From Paracidovorax oryzae ATCC 19882 (lineage in GTDB: Bacteria > Pseudomonadota > Gammaproteobacteria > Burkholderiales > Burkholderiaceae_C), in contig NZ_JMKU01000022.1 in the NCBI RefSeq assembly GCF_000687165.1, positions 22,447 to 86,446 on the forward strand: a stretch of 64,000 nt of DNA. The letters are read 5' to 3'. Of the stretch, positions 26,382 through 35,440 are shown one piece after another. The notes under the pieces are model-generated. The model searched no databases, was not told where the DNA came from, and saw only the letters and a list, made by a program, of their open reading frames with translations. The stretch's first letter is position 1, and every line of letters starts with the position of its first letter. The translations under genes were made by a program, and so were the position numbers.

Positions 26382-27590
26382 ATGATCATCACCAGCCTGC
26401 TCGATACCGACCTGTACAAGTTCACCATGATGCAGGTGGTGCTGCACCAGTTTCCCGGAGCGCAGGTGGAGTACCGCTTCCGGTGCCGCAACCCCGGCGT
26501 GCAGCTCGCGCCCCATGCGGCCGAGATCCGCGACGAGATCCGCTCGCTCTGCAGCCTGCAGTTCCAGGACGCGGAGCTGATGTACCTGCGCTCGCTGCGC
26601 TTCGTGAAGAGCGATTTCGTGGACTTCCTGGGGCTGTTTCGCCTCAACGAGAAATACATCACCGTCACGCCGCTGGCCTCGGGCGAGATCGACATCCGGA
26701 TCACCGGGCCGTGGCTGCACACCATCCTGTTCGAGATCCCGGTGCTGGCGATCGTGAACGAGGTGTACTTCCGCAATACGCAGAAGGTGCCGGATTTCCC
26801 GGAGGGGCGCCGCCGGCTGGATACCAAGATCACGCAGCTGCAGGCGGACGGGCTGGGGCCACTGAAGATCGCCGACTACGGCACCCGGCGGCGCTTCAGC
26901 CGCGCGTGGCACGAAGAGGTGCTGCGCGTGCTGCTGGCCCGTCTGGGCACGGGCGAGCGGCGCACCGACGGCCGCGCGGGACCCGGGCAGTTCGCGGGCA
27001 CGAGCAACGTGCTCTATGCGATGAAGCTCGGGGTCACGCCGCTCGGCACCATGGCGCATGAATACCTGCAGGCCTGCCAGGCGCTCGGCCCGCGGCTGCG
27101 CGACAGCCAGATCTACGGCTTCGAGATGTGGGCGCGCGAATACCGCGGCGACCTGGGCATCGCGCTGTCCGACGTCTATGGCATGAGCGCCTTCCTGCGC
27201 GATTTCGACCTGTATTTCTGCAAGCTGTTCGACGGCGCGCGGCACGACAGCGGCGACCCGTTCGCCTGGGGCGAGCGGCTGCTGGAACACTACCGCCGCA
27301 ACCGCGTCGATCCGCTCACCAAGACGCTGATCTTCAGCGATGCGCTCACGGTGCCGCGCACGATCGAGCTGTTCCGGCAGTTCCACGGCCGCTGCCAGCT
27401 GGCCTTCGGGATCGGCACCAACCTGACCAACGACCTGGGCTGCGAGCCGCTGCAGATCGTCATCAAGATGACGCGCTGCAACGGGCAGCCCGTTGCCAAG
27501 CTGTCCGACACGCCCGGCAAGGGCATGTGCGATGACGAGAAATACCTCGCCTATCTGCGCCAGGTGTTCGAGATTCCCGCGCCGGCCTGA
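26382..27590 (+). CDS. pncB: Nicotinate phosphoribosyltransferase
   Basis: It makes nicotinate mononucleotide from nicotinate and phosphoribosyl pyrophosphate, in NAD salvage. 402 residues, close to E. coli PncB (400). Family features include the start [14 protein letters not shown], the [11 protein letters not shown] loop and the PRPP-site region [10 protein letters not shown]. The 290 bp upstream, shared with the divergent gamma-glutamyltransferase gene, holds no gene and no structure I can name. Confidence 0.95.
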   Translation: MIITSLLDTDLYKFTMMQVVLHQFPGAQVEYRFRCRNPGVQLAPHAAEIRDEIRSLCSLQFQDAELMYLRSLRFVKSDFVDFLGLFRLNEKYITVTPLASGEIDIRITGPWLHTILFEIPVLAIVNEVYFRNTQKVPDFPEGRRRLDTKITQLQADGLGPLKIADYGTRRRFSRAWHEEVLRVLLARLGTGERRTDGRAGPGQFAGTSNVLYAMKLGVTPLGTMAHEYLQACQALGPRLRDSQIYGFEMWAREYRGDLGIALSDVYGMSAFLRDFDLYFCKLFDGARHDSGDPFAWGERLLEHYRRNRVDPLTKTLIFSDALTVPRTIELFRQFHGRCQLAFGIGTNLTNDLGCEPLQIVIKMTRCNGQPVAKLSDTPGKGMCDDEKYLAYLRQVFEIPAPA

Positions 27591-27662
27591 GACCGCCCGG
27601 CGCGCGTCGCCGGCCGCAGGCGTTTCGGCCTTGTCCCTTTCTTCACCAGGAACCTACGCTCC

Positions 27663-28643
27663 ATGACCCGACCCCGCATCCTCGTCGCCCGCGCCATCTT
27701 CCCGGACGTGGTGGACCGCCTCGCCCGGCATTTCGACGTCGAGGCCAATCCCGAGGATGCGATCTGGAGCCCCGAGGAACTGGCCCGGCGCCTCGCCGAC
27801 AAGGATGGCGCGCTGACCACCGGCAGCCAGCGTATCGACGCGGCGCTCGTGGCGGCCTGCCCGCGCCTGCGCATCGTGGCCAACATGGCGGTGGGCTACA
27901 ACAATTTCGACGTGGATGCGCTCACGGCCGCGGGGGTGCAGGCCACGAACACGCCCGACGTGCTCACCGAGACCACCGCCGATTTCGGCTTCGCGCTGCT
28001 CATGGCCACGGCCCGGCGCGTGACCGAGAGCGAGATCTACCTGCGCGAAGGCCGCTGGAGCAAGTGGAGCTACGACATGTTCGCGGGCTCGGACGTGCAC
28101 GGCTCCACGCTGGGCATCCTGGGCATGGGCCGGATCGGGCAGGGCATCGCGCGGCGCGGCGCGCACGGCTTCGGCATGAACGTGATCTACCACAACCGTT
28201 CGCGCCTCTCGCCGGAACTCGAGGCCGGATGCAAGGCCCGGTACGTCTCCAAGGAAGAGTTGCTGCGCGAGGCGGACCACCTCGTGCTCGTGCTGCCGTA
28301 CACGCCGGAATCGCATCACGCCATCGGCGCGACGGAACTCGCGCAGATGAAGCCCACGGCCAACCTGATCAACATCGCACGCGGCGGCATCGTGGACGAC
28401 GCCGCGCTGGCGCAGGCGCTGCGCGAGCGGCGCATCGCCGCGGCGGGCTTGGACGTGTTCGAGGGCGAGCCGAAGGTGCATCCGGATCTGCTGGCGGTGC
28501 CCAACGTGGTGCTCACGCCGCACATCGCCAGCGCCACGGTGCCCACGCGGCGCGCGATGGCCAACCTCGCGGCGGACAACCTGATCGCGTTCTTCGATGG
28601 ACGCGGTGCGCTCACGCCCGTGAACACGCCCCGGCCCCGCTGA
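27663..28643 (+). CDS. D-2-hydroxyacid dehydrogenase, glyoxylate/hydroxypyruvate reductase type
   Basis: A 326-residue NAD(P)-dependent oxidoreductase that most likely reduces glyoxylate or hydroxypyruvate. The Rossmann loop GMGRIGQGIA is near residue 154, the catalytic Arg in NIARGGIVDD, the Glu in EGEP and the His in TPHIAS. The NMAVGYNNFD segment and overall length fit the GhrB/GyaR class. It follows pncB by 72 bp in the same direction. Confidence 0.92.
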   Translation: MTRPRILVARAIFPDVVDRLARHFDVEANPEDAIWSPEELARRLADKDGALTTGSQRIDAALVAACPRLRIVANMAVGYNNFDVDALTAAGVQATNTPDVLTETTADFGFALLMATARRVTESEIYLREGRWSKWSYDMFAGSDVHGSTLGILGMGRIGQGIARRGAHGFGMNVIYHNRSRLSPELEAGCKARYVSKEELLREADHLVLVLPYTPESHHAIGATELAQMKPTANLINIARGGIVDDAALAQALRERRIAAAGLDVFEGEPKVHPDLLAVPNVVLTPHIASATVPTRRAMANLAADNLIAFFDGRGALTPVNTPRPR

Positions 28644-28706
28644 GGGGCTCCCCACTGCCCGCCGGTCCGCGGGGCCGGCAGTTGACAACGAAACGTCTGG
28701 ATTGGC

Positions 28707-30131
28707 ATGTCGATCGAATGGCTGGTGGTGGTCGCGTTGCTCGCGCTCATCACCGTGCTCCTGGGAGTGCTGCTGCTGCGCAGCCCCCGACCCGAGCTTC
28801 CCCCCGAATGGGCCATGCGCCTGCAGCGCCTGGAGCAGGTGGCCCAGGCCACGCAACTGGCGGTGGCGAAGAATGACGGCGCGCTGGAAGGCATGGCCCA
28901 GCAGTTGCGCGGCTTCACGCAGGCCACGCACGCGCACCTGGAGGGCCAGCGGGAAGTGCTGGACGAGCGGCTTGCGCAGGCGGTGCACGACGCCCGCTCG
29001 GGCCGTGCGGAACTGCGCGAAGGCTTCGATGCCTTCGAGGCCCGGCTGGGGCAACGGATGGCCCAGGCGCAGGCCGATGCCGCCGTGGCCCGCCGCGAAC
29101 TGGCGGAAGCCCTGGGCGCCTTCCGCGCCGAACTGACGCAGACCTCGGAGTCGCTGCGCACCGCGCTGCACGAGCGTCTGGCGGCCATCCAGTCGGACAA
29201 CGCGGCCCGCCTGGAGGAGATGCGCCGCACCGTGGACGAGAAGCTGCACGCCACGCTGGAGCAGCGGCTGGGCGAATCGTTCAGGATGGTGAGCGACCGG
29301 CTGGAGCAGGTGCACCGCGGCCTGGGAGAGATGCAGACGCTGGCCGCCAGCGTGGGCGACCTCAAGCGCGTGATGACCAACGTGAAGACGCGCGGCACCT
29401 GGGGCGAACTGCAGCTGGGCGCCATCATCGAGAACGTGCTGGCGCCGGAGCAGTATGCGCGCAACGTGAAGACGGTGCCGGGCAGCGACGAAATGGTGGA
29501 GTTCGCCATTCGCCTGCCGGGCCGGGGCCAGGAGGAGCCGGTCTGGCTGCCCATCGACGCGAAGTTTCCGGTGGAGTCCTATCAGCGCCTGCTGGACGCG
29601 CACGACGCGGCGGACAAGGCGGCCGTCCTGGCGGCGGGCAACGCGCTGGAGGCCGCGGTCCGCTTCGAAGCGCGCAAGATCGCCGCCAAGTATGTGTCGC
29701 CGCCGCACACCACGGATTTCGCGGTGCTGTACCTGCCCACCGAAGGGCTGTTCGCCGAAGTGGTTCGCCGTCCGGGCCTCGTGGAGGCGCTGCAGGGCGA
29801 ATGCCGCGTGATGGTGGCCGGGCCCGCGAACCTCGCGGCCATGCTCAGCAGCCTGCAGATGGGTTTCAAGACGCTGGCGATCGAGAAGCGCTCTTCCGAG
29901 GTGTGGGGGCTGCTGGGCGCGGTGAAGACGGAATTCGCCAAGTTCGGCGACGTGGTGGAGGCCACGCGCAAGTCGATCGACGCCGCGGCCAAGCGCTTCG
30001 ACGAGGTGGGCGTGCGCACGCGCGCCATCCAGCGGCGGCTGCGGGACGTGCAGGAGCTGCCTGCGGACGAAGCCGGTGCGGTACCGGCCGTGGAAGCACC
30101 GGCGGGCCACCGCCCGGAAGCGCCGAACTGA
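28707..30131 (+). CDS. rmuC: DNA recombination protein RmuC
   Basis: A 474-residue protein with an N-terminal membrane anchor (about residues 5-24), a long coiled coil (about 40-210) and the RmuC nuclease-like domain (about 220-420; NVKTRGTWGELQLG, PIDAKFPVESY). RmuC limits DNA inversions at short repeats and has been linked to phage defence. The gene ends 1 bp before the MFS gene. Confidence 0.93.
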   Translation: MSIEWLVVVALLALITVLLGVLLLRSPRPELPPEWAMRLQRLEQVAQATQLAVAKNDGALEGMAQQLRGFTQATHAHLEGQREVLDERLAQAVHDARSGRAELREGFDAFEARLGQRMAQAQADAAVARRELAEALGAFRAELTQTSESLRTALHERLAAIQSDNAARLEEMRRTVDEKLHATLEQRLGESFRMVSDRLEQVHRGLGEMQTLAASVGDLKRVMTNVKTRGTWGELQLGAIIENVLAPEQYARNVKTVPGSDEMVEFAIRLPGRGQEEPVWLPIDAKFPVESYQRLLDAHDAADKAAVLAAGNALEAAVRFEARKIAAKYVSPPHTTDFAVLYLPTEGLFAEVVRRPGLVEALQGECRVMVAGPANLAAMLSSLQMGFKTLAIEKRSSEVWGLLGAVKTEFAKFGDVVEATRKSIDAAAKRFDEVGVRTRAIQRRLRDVQELPADEAGAVPAVEAPAGHRPEAPN

Positions 30132-30132
30132 A

Positions 30133-31326
30133 ATGGACACCGCGCTCGCACGGCTGATCGCCGGCCAGATATGCATCCATGCCAGCATGACCGGCATGCG
30201 CCTGGCAGCCCCGCTGCTGGCACTGCGCGAGGGCTACAGCGCGGCGGCCGTCGGTGCCCTGCTGGCGCTGTTCGCGCTCACCCAGGTGTTCCTGTCGCTG
30301 CCGGCGGGGCGGTACGCCGATCGCCACGGACTGAAGCGGCCCGTCGGCTGGGCGGTGGGCGTGGCCAGCGCGGGGGCGGCCGGCGCGCTTGTCTGGCCGT
30401 CCTTTCCCATGCTCTGCCTGGCCGCGCTGCTGACCGGCGGTGCGTCCGGGGCTGCCATGATCGCGCTGCAGCGCCACGTCGGCCGCGCCGCGCATGGCTC
30501 CGAGCAACTGCGGCGGGTGTTCAGCTGGCTGGCCATCGGCCCGGCCGTGTCCAACTTCGTGGGGCCGTTCTTCACCGGCCTGCTGATCGACCATGCAGGG
30601 CCGGTGCCCGGCAGCACGGCGGGCTACCGCGCAGCCTTCGCGCTCACGGCGCTGCTGCCGGTGGCCACATGGTTCTGGGTGCGTGCGACGGTGGAGCTGC
30701 CGCCCATCGCGGCGGCGCAAGGGGGCCCGCGCTCCCGCGCGTGGGACCTGCTGGGCGACACGGGCTTCCGCCGCCTGCTGCTGGTGAACTGGCTGCTGTC
30801 GTCCTGCTGGGACGTGCATACCTTCGTGGTGCCGCTGCTGGGGCATGAGCGGGGGCTGTCCGCCTCGGTCATCGGCTCCATCCTGGGCGCGTTCGCCATC
30901 GCCGCCGCGGCCATACGCGTGCTCATGCCGTTGGTAGCCGCGCGCCTGAAAGAGGCCTCCGTGGTGATGTGGGCCATGGTGGCGACGGCCTGCCTCTTCG
31001 CCATCTATCCGCTGCTGCCCACCGCCTGGGCGCTGGGCCTGTGCTCGGTCCTATTGGGCTTCGCGCTGGGCTCGGTGCAGCCGATGATCATGAGCATGCT
31101 GCACCAGATCACGCCCCACCACCGCCACGGCGAGGCGCTGGGCCTGCGCCTGATGGCGATCAACGCGTCCAGCGTGGCGATGCCCGTGCTGTTCGGCTCG
31201 GCTGGTGCGCTGATCGGAGTGGCCGGGCTGTTCTGGGTGGTGGGGGGCGTCGTGGGGCTGGGTGCGCGGGTCGCCCGCAACCTGGGGCAAGGCAGCGGGT
31301 CCCTGCACGGTGCGGTGCAGGATTGA
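30133..31326 (+). CDS. MFS transporter
   Basis: A 397-residue carrier with about twelve transmembrane helices. The loop between helices 2 and 3 has the MFS pattern (AGRYADRHGLKRP). It starts one base after the rmuC stop, so it is translated from the same message; an upstream in-frame ATG at 30076 lies inside rmuC and is less likely. The substrate is not predictable; export of a small molecule is the usual role of this subgroup. Confidence 0.88.
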   Translation: MDTALARLIAGQICIHASMTGMRLAAPLLALREGYSAAAVGALLALFALTQVFLSLPAGRYADRHGLKRPVGWAVGVASAGAAGALVWPSFPMLCLAALLTGGASGAAMIALQRHVGRAAHGSEQLRRVFSWLAIGPAVSNFVGPFFTGLLIDHAGPVPGSTAGYRAAFALTALLPVATWFWVRATVELPPIAAAQGGPRSRAWDLLGDTGFRRLLLVNWLLSSCWDVHTFVVPLLGHERGLSASVIGSILGAFAIAAAAIRVLMPLVAARLKEASVVMWAMVATACLFAIYPLLPTAWALGLCSVLLGFALGSVQPMIMSMLHQITPHHRHGEALGLRLMAINASSVAMPVLFGSAGALIGVAGLFWVVGGVVGLGARVARNLGQGSGSLHGAVQD

Positions 31327-31347
31327 CCTGGGACCTGGCTGTCCCTG

Positions 31348-32028
31348 TCAGTGACCGGGGGAGGACGAAGTGGCGCGGCGGGAGCGCACCGGCTCGCCGT
31401 GGTCTCCTCTGACAAGGCCCAGCAGAATATTGATCAGGGCCCTGGAGTCCCGGGCCCTGCTGGCGGCGTCCACAACGCTCGGGGCAGCGATGCCGTCCGC
31501 CAGGTCGGCAAGGTGATCGACGACCTGCTGGGTGTGAACCCCTGTTGCATCGGTCATGTCGTCGGGGTCGCCTTCCGCGGCCACGGTGACATGGTTCAGG
31601 GCACCGAGCAGCAGGCTGCGGTCGATCTGCGGGGCGAGCATCCTTCTGACAGCCGCGATGCCCTCCTGCAACAGTCCAGCACTTAGCTGGACGATCGCCC
31701 GCCCGGCGAGCATCTGGAAACCCAACCCCGCCATCTGGACGCCCTGCGCCGCGGCCGTTCCATCTCCGCGTGCCCTGTTGGTCACCGCCTGGAAGGCTCC
31801 CGTGGCCATCAATCCCACGGCCGTGGTGTTGTAGGTACGGCTCAAGATCGTGCGGGGAGACGGCAAGTCGGCTCCGGCAGCTCGACGCTGGGGCATGCCT
31901 TCGGGCGCTTCGTGCCGGGCTCTTGGTCGTGCTCGCGTGGGAGACGTATCGGAGTCGTCGTTGCGCGATGAACTGGCGCGGGATGTGCTGGGGGCGCTGT
32001 TGGAGATGCGGCGCATAAGTGTCTGCAT
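31348..32028 (-). CDS. Orphan protein with effector-like N terminus
   Basis: A 226-residue protein of no family I recognise. Residues 1-55 are Ser/Thr/Arg-rich with almost no hydrophobic runs (PSTSRASSSRNDDSDTSPT), a composition common in type III secreted effectors. Residues about 60-135 are Gly/Ala/Met-rich amphipathic helices, and the C terminus returns to Arg/Ser. No signal peptide. It is isolated between an MFS gene (convergent) and a LOG gene. An imperfect TTCGC-N16-TTCGG lies upstream; a real HrpX-type PIP box needs 15 bp. The effector idea is inference. Confidence 0.62.
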   Translation of the reverse strand: MQTLMRRISNSAPSTSRASSSRNDDSDTSPTRARPRARHEAPEGMPQRRAAGADLPSPRTILSRTYNTTAVGLMATGAFQAVTNRARGDGTAAAQGVQMAGLGFQMLAGRAIVQLSAGLLQEGIAAVRRMLAPQIDRSLLLGALNHVTVAAEGDPDDMTDATGVHTQQVVDHLADLADGIAAPSVVDAASRARDSRALINILLGLVRGDHGEPVRSRRATSSSPGH

Positions 32029-32094
32029 GGAATTGGATTGCTTCCATTCTTTGCGACGCCCGCGCGGGCCGGGGGCCTCCCGGCCGAACCGGTT

Positions 32095-32116
32095 ACCGGT
32101 CTTTGCGAAGACCGGT
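32095..32116. other. Perfect hairpin between LOG gene and orphan ORF
   Basis: ACCGGTCTT and AAGACCGGT pair fully around TGCG. It lies 57 bp past the LOG gene stop and 67 bp before the orphan ORF. No T tract follows on the minus strand, so a standard intrinsic terminator is unlikely. Confidence 0.5.
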
Positions 32117-32172
32117 CGCCGTACGCGAGATGCTGCCCAGGACTGCTCCTGCTCCCTCGCGTCGCCAGGGCG

Positions 32173-33036
32173 TCAGAGCTTGTAGAACGCCTTGATGAGC
32201 CCCCAGGCTTCTTCCGGATCATCCGTGTAGTGAAAGAGGTTCAGGTCGGCCGCCGAGATCGTGCCCTGTTCCACCAGCGCGTCGAAGTTGACGAGACTCT
32301 TCCAGAACTCGGTGCCGAAGAGCACGATGGGCACGGGCTTGGCCTTGCCGGTCTGCACCAGCGTGAGCACCTCGAACAACTCGTCGAGCGTGCCGAAGCC
32401 GCCGGGGAAGGCCACCAGCGCCTTCGCCCGCATCATGAAATGCATCTTGCGCAGCGCGAAGTAATGGAACTTGAAGGACAGCGACGGCGAGATGTAGCGG
32501 TTGCCGCTCTGCTCGTGCGGCAGGGCGATGTTGAGGCCCACGTTGAGCGCCCCGGCTTCGTGCGCGCCGCGGTTGGCGGCCTCCATGATGCCCGGGCCGC
32601 CGCCGGTGCAGATGTAGATGCGGTCGGAGGGCGGAAGCTGCTGGCTGTAGTTCGCCACGACGCCGGCGAAGCGGCGCGCGAGGTCGTAGTAGCGGGCATT
32701 GCGCACGGCCAGCTGCGCGCGCGCGATGCGGGAAGCGTCCCCGCTGGCTTCGGCGTCGGCCAGTTGCTGGGCGGCGTCTTCGGGTGCCAGGAAGCGCGCG
32801 CTGCCGTACACCACCACGGTGTTCTCGATGCCCTGGGCGGTCTGGCCCAGGTCGGGCTTGAGCATCTCGAGCTGGAAGCGGATGCCGCGGGTCTCGCGGC
32901 GCAGCATGAATTCCGGATCCGCGAAGGCGAGCCGGTAGGCATCCGCATGCAGGGGGTTGCCGTTCACGGCATGGTTGTGCAGCTCGGCCCAGGCGTTGGC
33001 CAGCCGGCTTTCGTTGAGTTCGGTATTGGATTCCAT
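32173..33036 (-). CDS. LOG family protein (TIGR00730-like)
   Basis: A 287-residue Rossmann-like protein with the LOG signature PGGFGTLDE and the phosphate loop TGGGPGIMEAAN. LOG proteins release nucleobases or cytokinins from nucleoside monophosphates; long bacterial forms may instead be nucleotide nucleosidases. The N-terminal 80 residues before VVVYGSARF are an extension compared with plant LOG. The ATG at 33036 is chosen; the longer frame to 33108 is possible. No ribosome site is obvious at either. Confidence 0.88.
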   Translation of the reverse strand: MESNTELNESRLANAWAELHNHAVNGNPLHADAYRLAFADPEFMLRRETRGIRFQLEMLKPDLGQTAQGIENTVVVYGSARFLAPEDAAQQLADAEASGDASRIARAQLAVRNARYYDLARRFAGVVANYSQQLPPSDRIYICTGGGPGIMEAANRGAHEAGALNVGLNIALPHEQSGNRYISPSLSFKFHYFALRKMHFMMRAKALVAFPGGFGTLDELFEVLTLVQTGKAKPVPIVLFGTEFWKSLVNFDALVEQGTISAADLNLFHYTDDPEEAWGLIKAFYKL

Positions 33037-33109
33037 GGAAGCGATGGTGCGGGGGAAAGATGGCACGGCCGTGGCCATGCCGGGGAGACAGTGGCGAGTG
33101 TGCGACAAA

Positions 33110-33490
33110 TCAGCGGGCCAGCCACCACAGTGCCGTGCGCATGCCGGCCCAGGTGAGGGCCAGCGAACCGCCCAGGTGCACCGCGATGGTGCCGAACGCC
33201 AGCCCGAAGCGCTGCTGCATGAGCATGGTGACCACTTCGCCGGAGAAGCTGGAGAACGTGGTGAGCGTTCCCAGGAAGCCGGTGATCACGAGCAGGCGCC
33301 ACGCGGGATCGATGTCCGGGCGGCTGGTGAATACCGCCAGCGCGATGCCGATGCAGTAGCCCCCGATGAGGTTCACGGCCAGCGTGCCCCAGGGAATGAT
33401 CCCGCCCGGATTGAGCCAGAGTGCGAATCCCCAGCGCATCAGGGCGCCGACGCAGGCGGCCAGGCAGATGACGACGATGTTGAGCAGCAT
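33110..33490 (-). CDS. crcB: Fluoride channel CrcB/Fluc
   Basis: A 126-residue inner-membrane fluoride exporter with four helices. Family motifs are GALMRWGFALW, GTLAVNLIGGYCIG and GFLGTLTTFSSFS, the last carrying the conserved Phe/Ser fluoride track. It follows dctM by 38 bp on the same strand, too little space for a fluoride riboswitch, and none is visible. It is probably read with the TRAP operon. Confidence 0.94.
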   Translation of the reverse strand: MLLNIVVICLAACVGALMRWGFALWLNPGGIIPWGTLAVNLIGGYCIGIALAVFTSRPDIDPAWRLLVITGFLGTLTTFSSFSGEVVTMLMQQRFGLAFGTIAVHLGGSLALTWAGMRTALWWLAR

Positions 33491-33528
33491 GCCCCGGAGT
33501 ATGTCAGGACGCGCGGGCGCCCGGGGGC

Positions 33529-34866
33529 TTACCCTCCGTCCTTGCCCATCACCAGGTCGGGGAGCACGGTGACGATCTGCGGGAAGAGGGTGATGAGCGC
33601 GATGCAGGCCACCAGGCAGAGGAAAAAGGGAATCGCTGCGCGGGCGATGGTATTGCTGTCCTTGCCCGTCATGTTCTGCAGCACGAAGAGGTTGAACCCT
33701 ACCGGCGGCGTGACCTCGGCGATCTCCACCAGCAGCACGATGAAGATGCCGAACCACACCAGGTCGAAGCCGGCTTTCTGGATCATCGGCAGCACCACCG
33801 CGCTGGTGAGCACGATCATGCTGATGCCGTCGAGCGCCGTGCCCAGCACCAGGTACACGATCGTCAGCACCGCGATCAGGGCGTAGGGTGGCAGGTGCAT
33901 GGATTCGACCCATTCGGCCAGTTCGCGCGGTATGCCGGTGAAGGCCATGGTCTTGGTGAGGAAGGCCGCGCCCGCGAGGATGAACATGATCATGCAGCTG
34001 GTGCGGGTCGCGCCCATCAGGCCCTCGCAGAAATTCCGCCATGTCAGCGACCGGCTCCAGAGTGCCAGGCCCAGCGATCCCGCCACGCCGAAGGCCGCGC
34101 ACTCGGTGGCCGTGGCATAGCCTGCCACCAGCACCCAGACGATGAACACGATCAGCACCGTGACGGGGATGAGGTGGCCCGACTGCCGTATCTTCTGGCG
34201 CAGCGTGGTGGGTGGGTCGGCCGCCGGCACCCGGTCGGGATGACGCAGGCTCCACCAGCCGATGTAGCCCGAGAAGAGAAGCATGAGCAGCAACCCCGGC
34301 AGGAAGCCCGCCAGGAAGATGCGGATGATGGAGGCATCGGCGGCCACCGCGTACACCACCATGGTGATGGAAGGCGGGATGAGGATGCCCAGCGTGCCGG
34401 CCGTGGCCAGCGAGCCGAGGGCCAGGCGCTCGTCGTAGCCGCGCCGCAGCAGCTCCGGCAGGGCGACCTTGCTGATGGTGGCGCAGGTGGCGGCCGAGGA
34501 TCCCGACACCGAGCCGAAGATGCCGCAGCCCAGGATGGTGGTGTGCATCAGCCGGCCCGGCACCCGGTTGAGCCAGGGCCGCAGCCCTTCGAACATCTCC
34601 TCGCTCAGCCGGGTGCGGAACAGGATCTCGCCCATCCAGATGAAAAGGGGCAGCGCCGCCAGTTCCCAGCTCGCGTTGCTTTCCCAGAAGGCCGAGAACA
34701 GGTTCTTGCCAGGCTGGGTGCTGGTGAAGAAGGCCTGGCCCACCCAGCCGCAGATGGCCAGCGTCATCGCGATCCAGACGCCGCCCGCGAGCAGCACGAT
34801 CATCAGCAGCAGCAGGATGCCGCCCACCATCAGGATGTCCATGGCACTGGTCTTTCTGCCGCGCAT
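33529..34866 (-). CDS. dctM: TRAP transporter large permease (DctM)
   Basis: A 445-residue inner-membrane permease that moves the solute delivered by the binding protein, coupled to sodium. About eleven or twelve helices; family motifs include GCGIFGSVSGSSAATCAT and TPPVGFNLFVLQ. The true start may be the ATG at 34842 (MDILMVGG), a more typical DctM beginning. It is third in a dctP-dctQ-dctM operon. Confidence 0.93.
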   Translation of the reverse strand: MRGRKTSAMDILMVGGILLLLMIVLLAGGVWIAMTLAICGWVGQAFFTSTQPGKNLFSAFWESNASWELAALPLFIWMGEILFRTRLSEEMFEGLRPWLNRVPGRLMHTTILGCGIFGSVSGSSAATCATISKVALPELLRRGYDERLALGSLATAGTLGILIPPSITMVVYAVAADASIIRIFLAGFLPGLLLMLLFSGYIGWWSLRHPDRVPAADPPTTLRQKIRQSGHLIPVTVLIVFIVWVLVAGYATATECAAFGVAGSLGLALWSRSLTWRNFCEGLMGATRTSCMIMFILAGAAFLTKTMAFTGIPRELAEWVESMHLPPYALIAVLTIVYLVLGTALDGISMIVLTSAVVLPMIQKAGFDLVWFGIFIVLLVEIAEVTPPVGFNLFVLQNMTGKDSNTIARAAIPFFLCLVACIALITLFPQIVTVLPDLVMGKDGG

Positions 34867-34899
34867 GGCGCAGCCTGGATTCTTGGAAACGGCGGCGCC

Positions 34900-35433
34900 T
34901 CAGATGTCGGCGGAGAAGTCCCCGCGCGCGTGGCGCTCCTCGACCGCGCGCACGAAGCTCGGCGTGCCGCCGCGCAGCACGATCAGGAATTCGTCCAGTA
35001 CCGCCACCAGCAGCAGCACCGAGCCGATGGCGAAGCTCAGCTGGGGAATCCACATCGGGAGCGGCAGCAGGCCCTGGGCCACGTCGTTGAATTCCCAGCT
35101 CTCGTAGGTGAACAGGCAGGCGGACCAGGCGAGGTAGGCCGTCGCCACCGTGCCGATGGCGAGCGCCGCCAGCTCCAAAGCACGGCGCGGGCGCGGTGGC
35201 AGCTTTTCCAGCAGCAGGGTGACACGCACGAAATCGCCGTGCTTGAACGCATGGGCCATGGCGAAGAAGGCAGCGGCAGCGCAAAGCCAGGCGACCACGT
35301 CGTTCAGCGCGCCGGTGCGCACGCCCACCTCGCGCAGGATGCTCTGGGCGATCATCAGCGCGCAGATCAGCGCGACGCAGGCGGCGCCCAGGGCCCCTGC
35401 CGCGAGGTACAGCCGGTCGAGGAAGCGACGCAC
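34900..35433 (-). CDS. dctQ: TRAP transporter small permease (DctQ)
   Basis: A 177-residue four-helix membrane protein of the DctQ family that pairs with DctM. The start is GTG, 7 bp after the dctP stop. The stretch HAFKHGDFVRVTLLLEKLP is typical of the cytoplasmic loop region. Confidence 0.9.
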   Translation of the reverse strand: MRRFLDRLYLAAGALGAACVALICALMIAQSILREVGVRTGALNDVVAWLCAAAAFFAMAHAFKHGDFVRVTLLLEKLPPRPRRALELAALAIGTVATAYLAWSACLFTYESWEFNDVAQGLLPLPMWIPQLSFAIGSVLLLVAVLDEFLIVLRGGTPSFVRAVEERHARGDFSADI

Positions 35434-35440
35434 GGCCGCC

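Noticed and set aside
32080..32115. PIP box (TTCGC-N15-TTCGB) before the orphan ORF
   Set aside because: The spacing is 16 bp, one too many, and the half-site falls inside a strong hairpin that explains the sequence equally well.
33491..33528. Fluoride riboswitch before crcB
   Set aside because: Only 38 bp separate crcB from dctM, too short for the motif, and no pseudoknot-like arrangement is visible.
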